Below the pieces are notes generated by a model. That model worked only from the letters and a program-made list of their open reading frames with translations. It was not told the origin of the DNA and did not search any database. This document shows positions 33,479 to 45,380 of a stretch of 64,000 nucleotides of DNA, one piece after another. A program made the translations under genes and the position numbers. The stretch comes from Hygrophila difformis (lineage: Eukaryota > Streptophyta > Magnoliopsida > Lamiales > Acanthaceae), in assembly GCA_030278955.1 (NCBI GenBank), contig JAOANR010000002.1, positions 25,468,057-25,532,056 of the forward strand, read 5' to 3'. Positions within the stretch are counted from its first letter, which is position 1. Each line of letters opens with the position of its first letter.

Positions 33479-33941
33479 GTTAACCGAGTAAATTTAGTGG
33501 CCTATTAAGTAAAATTAGTGACTCATTTATTTCGAGACCATTATATGTGTAAACCCCGTTTATGATATTATGTCGGCCCAGGAATTACGAAGAGATTGGA
33601 ACGGGAGGTTTCTTTGTAGTGCCAGCATGGAGACAAGTGCCCTGAGGGCGTTGTGTGAGTGCCAGCAGGAGGGATGGCGTGACGACAGGTGTCCTAAAGG
33701 AGTTCGTGGGGGGTGCCTGACGGTTAAAGGGCTCCGTTTATAAAAGCTGAGGGGATGCTCATTTGGGGGTCCTTCGACTCCACAGAGAAAAATTCATTTT
33801 CTGCAGTTTATTTTCTTTCCTGCAAGTTTTATTCTGTTGTTTTCATTCTGCGATTTTACCGCTTTGTTTACGTTCCTGTAATCTCTTCAAAGTTATTAAT
33901 CAAAAGAGGTCTCTAAACCTCTACATATTTTACGCTCAACA
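33479..33941 (+). repeat. 3' LTR of element C (463 bp)
   Basis: Near-identical to 20201-20676 and followed by the target duplication ATACC. Confidence 0.9.
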
Positions 33942-33946
33942 ATACC

Positions 33947-34881
33947 ATAGACAATAGACAATGAATGACAGATTACATAAGTTATACGACAAGGGATGTT
34001 GCATATTAATTGTGGTACCTTTTTGTGCACATGTGAGGTACCTATTGATGTACTGGTGTGGTATCCTTTCGTAAATAAATAATAAATGTGGTGCATGAGA
34101 AATGGGGAAGTGTGGTATCCTTAGTATACATGTGGTACCATGCTATGTGATAAAGTGGTAGCTGTCCAACTATATATGTGGTAACTGAGAATATTAAACG
34201 TGGTACTCATCGACGTATATGTGTGGTACGCATAGAGGTATATATGTGGTAACATGTTCTGTGAATGTGGTGCCCTCCAAACATTTGTGAGCATAATTCT
34301 GGGTAAAGGTGGGACGATCAGGGAACGGTCCTGGTGAATAATGATAGATGTACAATTAAAATTGAATAGTTCTGGAGGATATGGGATGGTCCTAGTGAAC
34401 CGTCCTACAACCAACTTAAACTCTCTAGATAAGAAAATCTATTGGGCGGTCCTTGTGAACTGTCCTATAATTCACTTATTTCTTGATCCGTTGGATTTTC
34501 CCAAGTTAGCACCGCCAGTCCGTTGGTTCGCTCTGTTTCATCTATTTGGTTGATCCGGGATCCCATGTCACATATTGAGATGCCTTTTCTTGAAACCCGA
34601 ATAAGTTATATCATCATGCCTCAATTTTTGTGATGTAGTTTTATGATAGTTGGGTTGATCGAAATGATATATCGCTCACTTATGTGGTAAAAGTTACACT
34701 AATAAGTATTTTATATAAGACCATGATGTATTATATCATTTAGGCTGGTGATTTTCTGAATATATCATTGTGGTATTAATGACATAAATTATTTATTGTG
34801 TCGCACTGATCGGAATATTGTGCTTCTCAAGGAACTCGGGTTTCCTATATGCTAATTGTTCTAATTTGATATCTAGATTAA
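33947..34881. other. Spacer between elements C and D
   Basis: No gene seen. The left part holds a 23-bp degenerate repeat (listed separately). The middle (34310-34470) has two to three copies of a GG(A/C)GGTCC..GTGAAC.GTCCTA motif; the rest is AT-rich. Confidence 0.4.
34012..34272. repeat. Degenerate 23-bp tandem repeat with GTGGTA marker
   Basis: GTGGT(A/G) occurs at 34012, 34058, 34088, 34112, 34132, 34155, 34178, 34200, 34223, 34246 and 34267. Most steps are 20-24 bp and the first is 46. The bases between are poorly conserved. Confidence 0.65.
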
Positions 34882-35347
34882 TGTTAGCCCAATAATAAAT
34901 TAGGATGCATTAATTGAGGCTTAGTGTTTAATAGTCCATGTAATAAGCCTGTTGGAATGCCAGCGTGAGGGGTTATTGAGCCCATTAGAGGAGTAGCCTG
35001 AAGACTTCCTGGAGGACGCGTGTCTTGGAGGCAGACAGTTGGATGCCAGCATGAGCCTTGGCGTGGCGACAGGTGTCCTAGAGGAGTTCGTGGGGTGCCT
35101 GACGGTTGAGGGCTCCGCTTATAAAAGGCTCAGGGGTTACTTACTTGGAGGGGTCCGACAACTCACACGAGAAACTGCACTTTTATTTCTTTAAGTTTTC
35201 TGTAATTCATTCCTTGTCATTTACTTTCGTTCTTCCTTTCTGCATTTTAATTTTCTGCAAGCTTTCTTTCATTCAATTCCTTGTAATCAATCTGACATTA
35301 TCAATCAAAGAAGAGGCTTTTGTCTTCTACAAATTTTGCGTTCAACA
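34882..35347 (+). repeat. 5' LTR of element D
   Basis: TGTTAGCCCAATAA..TTCAACA; TATA box TATAAAA at 35120-35126. The primer site TTGGCACGCCCAGTGGGAC follows at 35350. Confidence 0.9.
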
Positions 35348-35403
35348 AATTGGCACGCCCAGTGGGACTCGAAGTTAAAGCCATATCCACTTCAAAGAAG
35401 TGT

Positions 35404-37772
35404 ATGCGTCTAAGGTTTGGACGTTTGGAGAGTGATCTTAAACAGAAGTTTGAAGAAATGTCTCTGCAAGAGAAGACACCTGTTAGAACGTCATCTGAAG
35501 AGGTGACTGAGACGACGAATGCTGCACCACCACAACAGGGGATCATGCAGACCCCTACATTTGCAGAACAAATGCGGCTCTCGATGACAGAATCGATGGC
35601 CGAGTTCATGCCTCTACTAACGAGGCATCTTTTGGACGTTTTGCGGCCTGCTATGGCCAATCAAATTGACAGAGGCATCAATGCCTTACGAACTCAACAG
35701 GAAGCAACTGCTCCTACAACCGCTCCCGCCAACGGCATAACACGTTGCCGGGTTCAGGGCCGTCAGGCGGCCAACTACGAACTTGGGGCACAGCACCCAT
35801 CAGCCAGCCACCACTCCCCGATATGGGAGGCTTGGCTAGTCCACTGGTGAACCCACTCCAGACAGCCTATGCTTTCAACCCGGCGGCGCCCCTGATGCCA
35901 AATCCTGGACTTGCAGCGCCCCCAGCGCCCATCTATGCGGCTCCAGGTTGTTTAGTGGCCTCCAGTGTGTCTCCAGGCTGTACGGCGGCCTCTGGTGGCA
36001 TTGGCGTGCAGCCACGTCAAGCGGCACCTCATGTGCCGAACGTTCCATTAGGACCCTTCGTGGCGACTCAGCCTTGGGGACAAGCGCCCCAACCTTGGGG
36101 GCAGACCCCATTGCAAGGGGGGCAGACGCCACAACCTTGGGGGCAGGCACCACAGAATGCAACACAAGCCGCCATGACTCCTACTACACCCCCAGTAGCA
36201 ATGCCGCCTGTGCAGGCGCCAGCAGTGTCGCCCGAGTTGCTTGCTGACATGATGCAGCAACACTTTGGCATCCAACTGAGGCCGATGGAGCGGCCTACAT
36301 ACCGCAAGCCGTACCCTGATTGGGTAGATAGCATGCAACTATACCCACGAGGCTTTAAGATGCCTGAATTTTCCACATTCTCAGCGGATGAAGGTAAGTC
36401 CACCGTGGAGCATGTGGGGAGGTTCACTGCATAATGTGGGGAAGCAGCATCGAACGACTGGCTCAAGTTGAGGCTCTTTAGCTCATCCCTCACTGGTCCT
36501 GCTTTCGCATGGTATGCGTCGTTGCGGTCTAATTCTATTCAGAATTGGGCTGACTTGGAGCGAGCCTTCCATGACAGGTTTTACACACCATTGTCACAGG
36601 TTAGTCTCGCAGACTTAACTAATGCAAGGCAATTTGCCGATGAAACGGCGAGTACTTTCATTAATAGGTTACAGCGGCTTAAGGGCCGATGCACGATGGC
36701 AATCCCTGATATGGAAATAGCCAATATAGCAGTGGCTAACATGTTGCCTAAACTGAAGGAACATTTAATTGTGCAGGATGCGACTGATCTTGCCCAGCCG
36801 GCCGATAAAGCGGCTCGCCTGGAAAAATTCCTGGAAGAACAGGAGGAGCGGTGTCCTACGCGTCGGGTTCACTTCAAGGAAGTGAAATTCAGCGACGAGA
36901 TGGACGAGACTGTGGAGAGGGCTGTTGCAGAGCTAGTCCAGACAGCCAAGCCACATACATGTGCGGCCCTCAGGCCGCCTAAGCAAAAAGAGGCCAAGTA
37001 CATGCCTGAGGAAGACATTTTCGATATGGGTAGGGCGGACCTAGTGTTCGATGCCTTACTCAAAGACGGGGTAATTAAGCTGCCTGAGGGGGAGAAGTTA
37101 CCAGCGGCCGAAGACATTCGGGGCCGATCGTTTTGTAAGTGGCATAATTCTTATACTCATAGCATCACTAAATGCAGGAGTTTTAGGAGTGCCATTCAGA
37201 ATAAAATTAAGGAGGGACGTCTAAAAATTGCAGGTATGAAGGTGGATGTTGAGCCATTCCCTCAGCTGCATGTTGGCGGCTTAGGATTCATCCCAAATCT
37301 AGGCGATGGCGGCTCCAGTAGCCGGACTGACAAGGGGAAAAATCTGATCCCTACCAAGGTTAGGATGTGCGGCTTTGTGGGAGAAGCTATTCAGCCTGCC
37401 GGATTCCTAACGGCGGATGTCACCATTGGATCAAAAACATTGAAGCTAGCATTCTTCGTGGTAAAGCCCAGGACGTGTTACTCTGCATTTCTAGGACGTG
37501 ATTGGATCCACATGGCGCAGTGCGTCCCATCCACGCTGCACCAACAGCTACTCATTTGGGGTGGTGATCAGGTAGAGTTGGTGGAGGCAAACCCTCAGCC
37601 CTTTGTTGGACCAAACATCAACAATGACGAGGCAGTCTTCTGCCTGGAGGATATCCAACCAGCCTCAGCCCTAATTGGTGTGCACTTGGATATAGAGTCC
37701 ATCGATTGTACTTCAAGCGGCTTTAAGTTGCATTCTGCGGACAGCCGACAAGACACCTCAAATCCCTTATGA
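35404..37772 (+). pseudogene. Gag fused to partial protease, element D
   Basis: Start MRLRFGRL at 35404. The frame shifts near 35740 (one-base change around GGCATAACACG), then stays open except for a TAA at 36432 where element C has CAA (a C-to-T type change). The Gag core is intact (LLADMMQQHFGIQ, FSSSLTGPAFAWY, HDRFYTPLSQVSLADLTNA). At about 37330 the Gag sequence GGSSSRTDKG jumps to protease sequence NLIPTKVRMCGFVGEA. The acidic segment and the catalytic Asp loop are therefore deleted, while LGRDWIH remains. It could still form particles but not process them. Confidence 0.8.
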
Positions 37773-39566
37773 TGTGCAACCAGGATGTTTACAAAGACTT
37801 GTTACAGTGGCTTGCTGCCACGGAAGTAATGATGGGTGCCAAAGACAAGTCCAAAAGCCTGACTGACAGCCGGCCATCCGAGTGGCCATCTCCTGTGAAG
37901 CGGACTTTGCCTAGTCTAGAGGCCAAGGAACCACTTGTAGACATCAACCTCGGGACAGATGCAGATCCTAAAATTGACTAAGGTAAGTGCATCACTGCCT
38001 GAGGAAGATAGACGCCAACCAATAGAACAATCAGAATTAAGAAACGAGGCCAATGATGTAATCAAACTTGGAAAGCCGTGGGGCGACCCGAAAAAGCGGC
38101 AAAGCCAGACGAACTCGAGGCCACTGAAGGCCCAGAGTGGCGGCCAAAGGAGACTGTGTGGCGGCTGAGGATGATCCAGGTGCAGCCTGAAGCCGCGAAG
38201 CAGAGTCCTAGGTCATCAAACAACAGTATTAGATGTGTTCAGAGAGGATACGGACTAACAAACAAGTGAAGCAAGAAACGAACCTGAGGCGCCATGGCAG
38301 TGGCGGCTGGCGCACCCTCAATGGCAGCCTGGGCGTGGAGAGTGGCGGCTGAGGCCTCTCCAGTGGCGGCCAAGATCTCATCAGTGGTGGCCTCAGTGGC
38401 GGCCTGGAAAGATGGTGTAGGTTGTTTAGCCAAGTCCTAAGTGAGTAAACGTAATAAAGTAAGCATGCGGTCAAGGAAGCAAAAATCAGTTATGGCGGTT
38501 TCCTACGTTGTAAGTCATTCAAGTAATCACAGAAAGATCAAGTAATCGTAGCCACGTTGGTGGTCAACGTTCTCATGATGGCGGCTAAAGGCCTATTCTG
38601 GGCGGCCGGAGTGCCCTGAGTGGCGGCCCTATAGCCATATGTGGCGCCTGAGGCTATGGTTCAACAAAGCGGTGTAAGTTGTGTTGCTAAATCCTAAAGC
38701 ATCGAACAACCTAATATTATGTCGTAAGGAACTGATCAAGCCTAGTCATGCAAAGCGTGAGTCAGCCTGTTTAGATTCTGAGTCATTAGAAGTGAGCCTA
38801 TCGAAGTTGAGAAGTGAGCCTATCGAAGTGAGCCTATCGAAGTGAGCTCATCAAAGTGAGTCGAAGTTGAGAAGTGAGCCTATCGAAGTGAGCTTATCAA
38901 AGTGAGTCGAAGTTGAGAAGTGAGCCTATCGAAGTGAGCCTATCGAAGTGAGTCGAAGTTGAGAAGTGAGCCTATCGAAGTGAGCATGTCGTAAAGATTC
39001 GAACATGCAGGATCACAGCCACGTTGGTGACCAACAACATCACGTTGGCGAACACAAATGGTGGCCAAGAAGCCACGAGTGGCGGTCAGGCAGTCCTGTG
39101 TGGCGGCCGGAGCCTGTCAGATGGCGGCCGGGCTTATCCAGGTGGCGGCCAAGCAGCTTGGAAGGACGTCTGAAAGAGAGTAGTTTGGAGGCTCCACACG
39201 AAGGATCAATAAGTGGTTCAAACAGTGAGAGTGGCGGCTGGCTAGGATGCAAGGGCGGCCAAAGTGTTCTTGATGGAGGCTGATTAAGCACAAGAGGTGG
39301 CCGATGTGTCCTCAATGGCGTCTGGTGTGTCTTCGAGGGCGGACAAGGAGTTGCGCACGGTGTACGCAGGTGGCGGCCAAAGAGGATTTGAGGGCGGCTG
39401 AACGGTATAAGTGGAGGCCTGAAAACCCTAAATGTCGGCCAAGGAGGCGGCCAAGGTGTCCAGGCGTGGCTCGGACTCGGATCGAGGGAAGAAGCTCCCG
39501 AGGGTCAAACGCGTAGATTTGTCTTGGGAAACCCTAATATCAGACAAATCACGCGAGGGGGACATC
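37773..39566 (+). other. 3' region of element D with deleted pol and repeat-rich sequence
   Basis: 37773-38020 matches the segment just before reverse transcriptase in element C (LVDINLGT). Homology then ends. 38030-39480 is a mosaic of GGCGGC-rich repeats with an array of GAAGTGAGCCTATC units at 38780-38990 (marker TCGAAGTTGA at 38801, 38861, 38907 and 38953). By position this corresponds to the 5' exon region of the antisense gene in C, but no PMD is present. Short open frames here are not supported as genes. Confidence 0.55.
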
Positions 39567-40032
39567 TGTTAGCCCAATAATAAATTAGGATGCATTAATT
39601 GAGGCTTAGTGTTTAATAGCCCATGTAATAAGCCAGTTGGAATGCCAGCGTGAGGGGTTATTGAGCCCATTAGAGGAGTAGCCTGAAGACTTCCTGGAGG
39701 ACGCGTGTCTTGGAGGCAGACAGTTGGATGCCAGCATGAGCCTTGGCGTGGCGACAGGTGTCCTAGAGGAGTTCGTGGGGTGCCTGACGGTTGAGGGCTC
39801 CGCTTATAAAAGGCTCAGGGGTTACTCACTTGGAGGGGTCCGACAACTCACACGAGAAACTGCACTTTTATTTCTTTAAGTTTTCTGTAATTCATTCCTT
39901 GTCATTTACTTTCGTTCTTCCTTTCTGCATTTTAATTTTCTACAAGCTTTCTTTCATTCAATTCCTTGTAATCCATCTGACATTATCAATCAAAGAAGAA
40001 GCTTTTGTCTTCTACAAATTTTGCGTTCAACA
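39567..40032 (+). repeat. 3' LTR of element D
   Basis: Near-identical to 34882-35347, preceded by GCGAGGGGGACATC and followed by ATTAA. Confidence 0.9.
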
Positions 40033-40037
40033 ATTAA

Positions 40038-41250
40038 TGAAATTCTACCATTTCCACTATTATTGAATCGCGATAAGAATTCATCGATTGCTCGTGACTT
40101 TATTTGTTAGTTCGAACCGTGTTAGTTTGCTATGTATAAGTTCTATCACTTTGTAGACCAATATCTAGTGATCCGGAGAACAATAAGATGGCATCACTTC
40201 ATTCTTCTTTTTTAAATACTAAGGCGTACATATTCGAAATATTTTTTATAACATAGGCCACATGTTTTAGACATTTTTCTAATGAAGTCCACATGTTCGA
40301 AATTTTTTCATAACATAGCCACATATTCTAATTTTTTTTCCTAACATTGATAGTGTGTTAAGAAAATTTGTCTAACATTAGACTGATGTTCACTACTCTA
40401 GAGTCAAACATGAGGTGGCGCAGAAATGAAATGTGAAAATGAAGTTGTGCTAACTTTGTTATCCGGTGTAGCTTTTTCTTCCGCTATTGCAGTGAATGTG
40501 TCCTAATACACTTTAGGAATTCTCCCCTTAATTTTTGTAATGAATTTAGCCATATTTGCCGGTGAAGATTAAGGGATGTTTTGCACTAGAGTTGTAGCTG
40601 CGGACCGTAGCTTTTGGGAGCTCTAGAAGTTGCAATTATCAGTTTTTTGCATGAGCGTTTAGTAGAAGTAGTTGTAGCTGTCATAAATTGTAATTTTAAA
40701 GAGAAAATTTAATTAAATTGCAACATATCTTTCAAAAGCTCCCAACAGCTACTGAGTGTAGCTTCCGATTGTAGAGTTTTTTAGAGTTGCAATTCACAGC
40801 TAAAACCTTCAGAAGCTAGTGTGCATAATGGGGCTATTATTTTGATATAAAAGCTAAACAAAAGGCTTTGTACAGAACAGACACTAAGAATTTAATATTG
40901 GGTTTTTGGGTTTTCAAAAGGAAAAGATGTGTGGGTTATTTTTTATTTTTTTTTGTTTTTTCATAATTGGGGTGTGTTAAACAAAAATGTTGGACTCGGG
41001 AATTTTCTTTTAAATATGATAAGGATATTTTGGATACCAAAATGTAAATAATGTGTGATTAGCAACTTTGATGTACAAATAGTCGTTCCCTATATCATTG
41101 GTCGATTTCAATTTTTCATACTATAAATCAACTTAACACCCCATTCCTTTATCCAAAAAAAAAAAAAAAGGTCGCGGTTATATGCACACAACAAATGTTA
41201 CGGGCATTTAATTTACCAATCAAATATCAAATATACCCTTAATGAGTTAC
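40038..41250. other. Spacer between elements D and E
   Basis: AT-rich and without a recognisable gene. Two to three copies of a CATAG.CCACAT.TTCGAAATTTTTT motif lie at about 40250-40345. A fold-back structure is listed separately. A poly-A run is at about 41154-41168. Confidence 0.4.
40570..40835. repeat. Fold-back (inverted-repeat) sequence, possible MITE
   Basis: GTAGCTTTTGGGAGCT at about 40607 is matched by AAAAGCTCCCAACAGCTAC at about 40735 in inverted form. Both are surrounded by inverted TTGCAATT and GTAGCTG motifs. The outer ends TTTTGCACTAG and CTAGTGTGCATAA are roughly inverted. No clear target duplication was seen, so the element class is open. Confidence 0.45.
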
Positions 41251-41255
41251 ATACC

Positions 41256-42015
41256 TGTTAACCCAAAGAAAAAATATATCAAAGCCCACCTAGTTTTTAG
41301 TCTCGGCCCAATCTGTAAAAATATATCCGAAAGGGGGAGGCCCATTATGTGAAGATATATCCGGAAGTCATCTTCAAATCAGTAAAGATATATCCGGAAG
41401 GAGGGACACATCTTCAATATCCCAGTCGGTGAAAATATATCCGGAAAAGAGGACGCACCTTCAAAGGCCCAATCCATTTTTCAAGGCTCGGTCCAATTCA
41501 AAATTTATCCGGATAATGACCCAGTGGGAGAACCGGCACCATAATGCAGGGGCGACAGTGAGGTGACCCAGGCCACCAACCAGTCGTATCCTCAAGCCGC
41601 CACGCCTCCTAGGTGCCTGTGGTGTAACCAGAAGTCAAGGGAAGGTTGCATCTCATTAATGCAGGGCGGCGACAGGACGGCGCCATCACCTAATCCAAGG
41701 AGAAGGTCTCGTGCGCCATCAACGGGAGGAATCACTGCAATGAACAGAGGGTGTCGTCCCACTCTCTATAAAAGGATGAAGAAGCATGGTAGCAGAGGAC
41801 ATCCAAACACCCCCCAAGAGGACGCACTTTCATATTTTTACTTTCTGCAACTTTTATTTTCTGCAAGTTTCTTTCAGCTTATTTTTCCATTCTGCACTTT
41901 AATTCCTTTACAGCTTTCTTATTTCCGTGTAACTCCTTTATGCAATTCTTGTAATCCTTTTGACACTTAGCAATCAAAAAAGAAGTTTCTCTCTCAAAGA
42001 AATTCTTGGTTAACA
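41256..42015 (+). repeat. 5' LTR of element E
   Basis: TGTTAACCCAAAG..GGTTAACA. It contains five to six spaced copies of (A)TATATCCGGAA at 41310-41450 and again AATTTATCCGGATAA at about 41502. TATA box TATAAAA at 41767-41773. Confidence 0.9.
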
Positions 42016-42069
42016 AATTGGCACACCCAGTGGGACACGATTTGAGACCATATCCGCTTCGAGTAGTGT

Positions 42070-43737
42070 ATGCGTCTTAGATCCGGAAAAGTTATCGTTG
42101 ATCTGACACAGAAGTTTGAAGATATGTCCCTACAAGATCAAACGATCAAGCGAATCGGAAGAGAGCGCCGATGATGCGGCGGGCACTTCTCAACCGCGAC
42201 AGGGAACAATACAGATCCCCACCCTGTCTGAAGAAATGCAGATATCGATGACAGAATTGATGGCCGAGTTTATGCCTTTACTCACAAGGCACTTAATGGA
42301 TGCACTGCGGCCTGCTATGACCGATCAGATCGAGAGAGTGTGTAGTTCCATACGTCTCCAGCGGGATGGAACTACTCATATGAACGGCGTGAGCATCCCA
42401 TATCCGGGGCTGTCAGGAGGCCAACAGCGGACTTGGGGAACCACACTTGGCCAGCCGCCACTCCAGGAGTCCGGAGGCATGGCCAGTATGTTCCCATTCT
42501 CATATCAAGCTGCTTATGCATTTGCTCCTGCGGCACCTAGCATGCCGAACTCAAGTTACGTGGTACCTCCCATGCTGGTCTATGCTCCTTCGAGTCCCGT
42601 GATGGCGGCCAGCACTACGCCGGGCTGTACGGCGGGCGAACCTAGCATGGCGCCACGTCAAGCGGCAACTCATGTCCCGAACGTTCCGACCACACCCTAT
42701 GTGGCGGCGCCTCTAAACCCTGGTTGGATGCCACCAACCCTAGGGGGCAGGCGCCACAGCCATGTGGAGTGGCGACGGTACCCATCACACCAGCCGCCAT
42801 ACCTACTCTAGCCGCCATAGGAGGGCAGGCGTCACAGCTATGTGGAGTGGCGGCGGTACCCATCACACCAGCCGCCATACCTACTCTAGCCGCCATAGGA
42901 GGGCAGGCGCCACAACCATGTGGAATGCCCGCGGCACCTGTTGTTCAAGCTGTAGTGCCTCCTTTAGCCACCACCATACCTCCTACGCAGGCACCGGCGG
43001 TTTCACACGAGTTGCTGGCAGACGTGATGCAGCAACATTTTGGGATTCAACTAAGGCCGATGGAGCGGCCTACATACAGGAAACCTTACCCTGATTGGGT
43101 AGACACTATGCAGCCATACCCTAGGGGCTTCAAGATGCCCGAGTTCACCATGTTCTCGGGAGAAGATGGAAAATCCACAGTAGAACATGTGGGCAGGTTT
43201 ACTGCTCAATGTGGCGAAGCAGCGGCCAACGATTGGCTCAAGCTAAGGTTGTTCAGCTCATCTCTGACTGGACCTGCATTCACATGGTTTGCTTCCTTGC
43301 GGCCTAACTCAATTCAAAACTTGGCCGATCTCGAGCAGGCATTCCATGACAGGTTTTACACGCCACTGTCACAGGTGAGTCTCGTGGACTTAACTAATGC
43401 CAAACAATTTGCCAATGAGGCGGTAATTACATTCATTAATAGATTACAGCGGTTCAAGAGCCGATGCACAATGGTGGTCCCTGATAGGGAGATAACCAAC
43501 GTTGCAGTGGAAAATATGTTGCCAAAACTGAAAGAGTATTTAATGGTGCGGGATTCCACTAATCTTGCCCAGCTGGCCGAGAGAGCGGCCCGCTTGGAAA
43601 AGTTCCTTGAGGAACAAGATGAGAAGCGTCTACCTACACACGGGACTCGTTTTGAGAAATTGAAACACGATAAAATGGAAGACGAACCAAGGGTGGTGGC
43701 CAATGCAGTAACCAAGGGTAGTAAAAACCCTGGATAG
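42070..43737 (+). pseudogene. Gag of element E
   Basis: Start MRLRSGKV at 42070. One frameshift lies near 42140 and another near 42735. The Gag core is well conserved (LLADVMQQHFGIQLRPMERP, NDWLKLRLFSSSLTGPAF, HDRFYTPLSQVSLVDLTNAK). Within the Pro-rich part an exact-period duplication of 78 bp (26 codons, GGQAPQPCGVATVPIT..) starts at 42745, 42823 and 42901. The frame ends at 43737 soon after the homology to C is lost at about 43700, where pol has been deleted. Confidence 0.8.
42745..42915 (+). repeat. 78-bp in-frame tandem repeat in Gag of element E
   Basis: GGGCAGGCG(C/T)CACA begins units at 42745, 42823 and 42901. The first two full units are nearly identical and keep the reading frame (26 codons each). 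Not present in C or D. Confidence 0.85.
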
Positions 43738-44140
43738 TGGCCCTGAAGCACCGTCAACAGCGGCCATGGAGGCCGAATAATTGCTGGTTAATGAATGGCA
43801 GCCGAACTGTTGGCGGCCTAGGGCTGGCGGCTGGCGTAGTTTCGTCGGCTGAATTCTATGTTAAAAAATTGCAATGCGTGTTTGAGAGGTACTCAATCGA
43901 ACAAACGAAATAACATGGCATGGTTTTCTAAAACCCTACGTCATCAAACAGTATCAATCATTTGATGATTTGGCTAGTTGCTATGTCATCAAACAAACAT
44001 GGTGTTGCATGCAATTCAAGATCAGCTGGTAATTCCTTAGTTTTTAATCATGGTCTCACGACATGCTCTAAGAGTTCACAAGTCTTAGCCAACAAAACAC
44101 AAGAACAAGAGTAGACAAATAGGGAGCTAAATCTATGGGA
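43738..44140. other. Element E, sequence between Gag and repeat field
   Basis: No domain recognised. ATCAAACA..ATCATTTGATGATTTGGCTAGTTGCTATGTCATCAAACA contains short repeats. By position it matches the intron-like stretch after GTCATCAAACAACAGTATTAG in element D (about 38212). Confidence 0.35.
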
Positions 44141-44149
44141 CCAAACAAG

Positions 44150-45200
44150 ATGGATGGCGGCCTGGGACGGAAGCTGCTGACGGCGCTCCTCAAGGGCTGG
44201 CGGCATTCGCAGGGGGCTGGCGGCGCTGGAGAGTTGGCGGCGTTCACAGGCTGGCGGCGGCCCAAGGGGTTGGCGGCGCTCCAGCAGCGTTTGAAGATTC
44301 CTGGCAGCGTTCGAAAACTCTGGCGGCTCACGACGACGATGGCGGCCTCCCTCCGAGGCGATGGCGGCTGGCGACCTCCGGGATGACAACGACCTTCAAG
44401 TGGCGGCCGGAGCTGGCGGTGGCGGCCTCGCGCAGAAGAGGGTGGCGGCCTTCAGCGGGCGGCAGCCTTCGGTGATGGCGGTCTTCCGGGCGAAGGTGGC
44501 GGCCAAGGCGGATGATGGTGGCGGCCTCTCGGATAGTGGTGGCGGCCTCTTGGGCGAAGGATGGCGGCCTCTCGTGCAAGGGTGGCGGTCTCCAGGTGGC
44601 GGCCTCCGGCCAAGGACGGCGGCCAATGCTGATGGTAGTGGCGGCCTCGCGAGAAGATGATGGCGGCCTCCGGGCGGATGGCGGCCAAGGCGAGGTAGAT
44701 GGCGGCCTCGTGCGGAGAAGGGTGGCGGCCAAGGCGATGGCGGCTTCGAGCGAGAGGATGGCGGCCAAGGCGATGGTGGTGGCGGACTCCGAGCTCTCAA
44801 GTAGTGGCTGCCTCCAAGCTCTCAAGTGATGGCAGCTTCCAAGCTCCCTTGGTGGTGGCGGCTTCAAGTGTAGGAGTGGTTGCTTCCTCCAGGTGGCGGC
44901 CTTCAGGGTGAAGGTGGCGGCCACGGCTGGGGCGGTGGCAGCCCTTGTGCAAGCACAGGGTGGCGGTGGCCCAACCCGGGAGATGGTGGCGGCCAATGGA
45001 AGACAGGGCTGGCGGCCTCCGGGCGATGGGTGGCGGCCAAGGCCAGGTGCACGGCGACCTGAGCACAAAGGGGTGGCGGCAGCCGGGAGCTTCAACGGCG
45101 GCCTCCTGGAGATAACGGCGGCGGCTTCCGTAGTCCCGATGGCGGCGGCCGGAATCCTGATGGCGGTGGCGGAATCCCGTCGGGCGGCAAAAGCAAGAAG
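44150..45200. repeat. GGCGGCC/TGGCGGC repeat field of element E
   Basis: More than forty units of the type (A)TGGCGGC(C/T/A), spaced irregularly by 12-40 bp and strongly GC-rich compared with the flanks. All strands and frames look open because the unit lacks stop codons. On the minus strand it reads Pro/Ala/Arg-rich, like the 5' exons of the antisense gene in element C. Confidence 0.85.
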
Positions 45201-45261
45201 AGGAGGAAGAGGAAAGAATTTGGTAAGTGTTGGAAACCTTCCAAAAATGAGAGGAAAATGG

Positions 45262-45271
45262 GTTTTTATAG
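45262..45271 (-). promoter_or_regulatory. Antisense TATA box in element E
   Basis: The minus strand reads CTATAAAAAC, about 110 bp inside the 3' LTR and upstream (antisense) of the repeat field. It matches CTATAAAAAG at the equivalent place in element C, so the antisense promoter survives although the PMD is absent. Confidence 0.45.
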
Positions 45272-45380
45272 TGCTAGGGTACTATCCTAATGGGCCTGAA
45301 TGGGCTCCAAACCCTAAAAAATTAAAGCGCGCAAATTTGTCTTAAAATGCTAATCAGACGAAATGCGCGAGGGGGGCATC

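Larger units (their letters stand above)
20201..33941 (+). mobile_element. Element C: Tat-lineage Ty3/Gypsy retrotransposon with antisense PMD gene
   Basis: LTRs at 20201-20676 and 33479-33941 are nearly identical (about four substitutions and one 13-bp indel by eye). They are flanked by a perfect ATACC target duplication (20196-20200 and 33942-33946). On the plus strand the order is Gag, protease, reverse transcriptase, RNase H, a second archaeal-type RNase H, integrase. The double RNase H is the hallmark of the Tat lineage (family knowledge). After integrase, about 5 kb holds an antisense, intron-bearing gene relic. All plus-strand frames carry stops or frameshifts, so this copy is not autonomous despite its youth. 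Confidence 0.9.
34882..40032 (+). mobile_element. Element D: Tat-type derivative lacking reverse transcriptase and integrase
   Basis: LTRs of 466 bp at 34882-35347 and 39567-40032 differ at about six positions. A perfect ATTAA target duplication (34877-34881 and 40033-40037) flanks the element. It has a Gag closely related to element C and then the second half of the protease, joined by an internal deletion. From about 38020 it goes directly into a GGCGGCC-rich 3' region, so reverse transcriptase, RNase H and integrase are absent. The same primer-site and polypurine motifs as in C and E suggest cross-mobilisation. Confidence 0.88.

Noticed and set aside
44328..45095. Long minus-strand open frame (255 codons, Pro/Arg/Ala-rich) in element E
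   Set aside because: It exists because the GGCGGCC-type unit lacks stop codons; several other frames on both strands are equally open and no domain is present.
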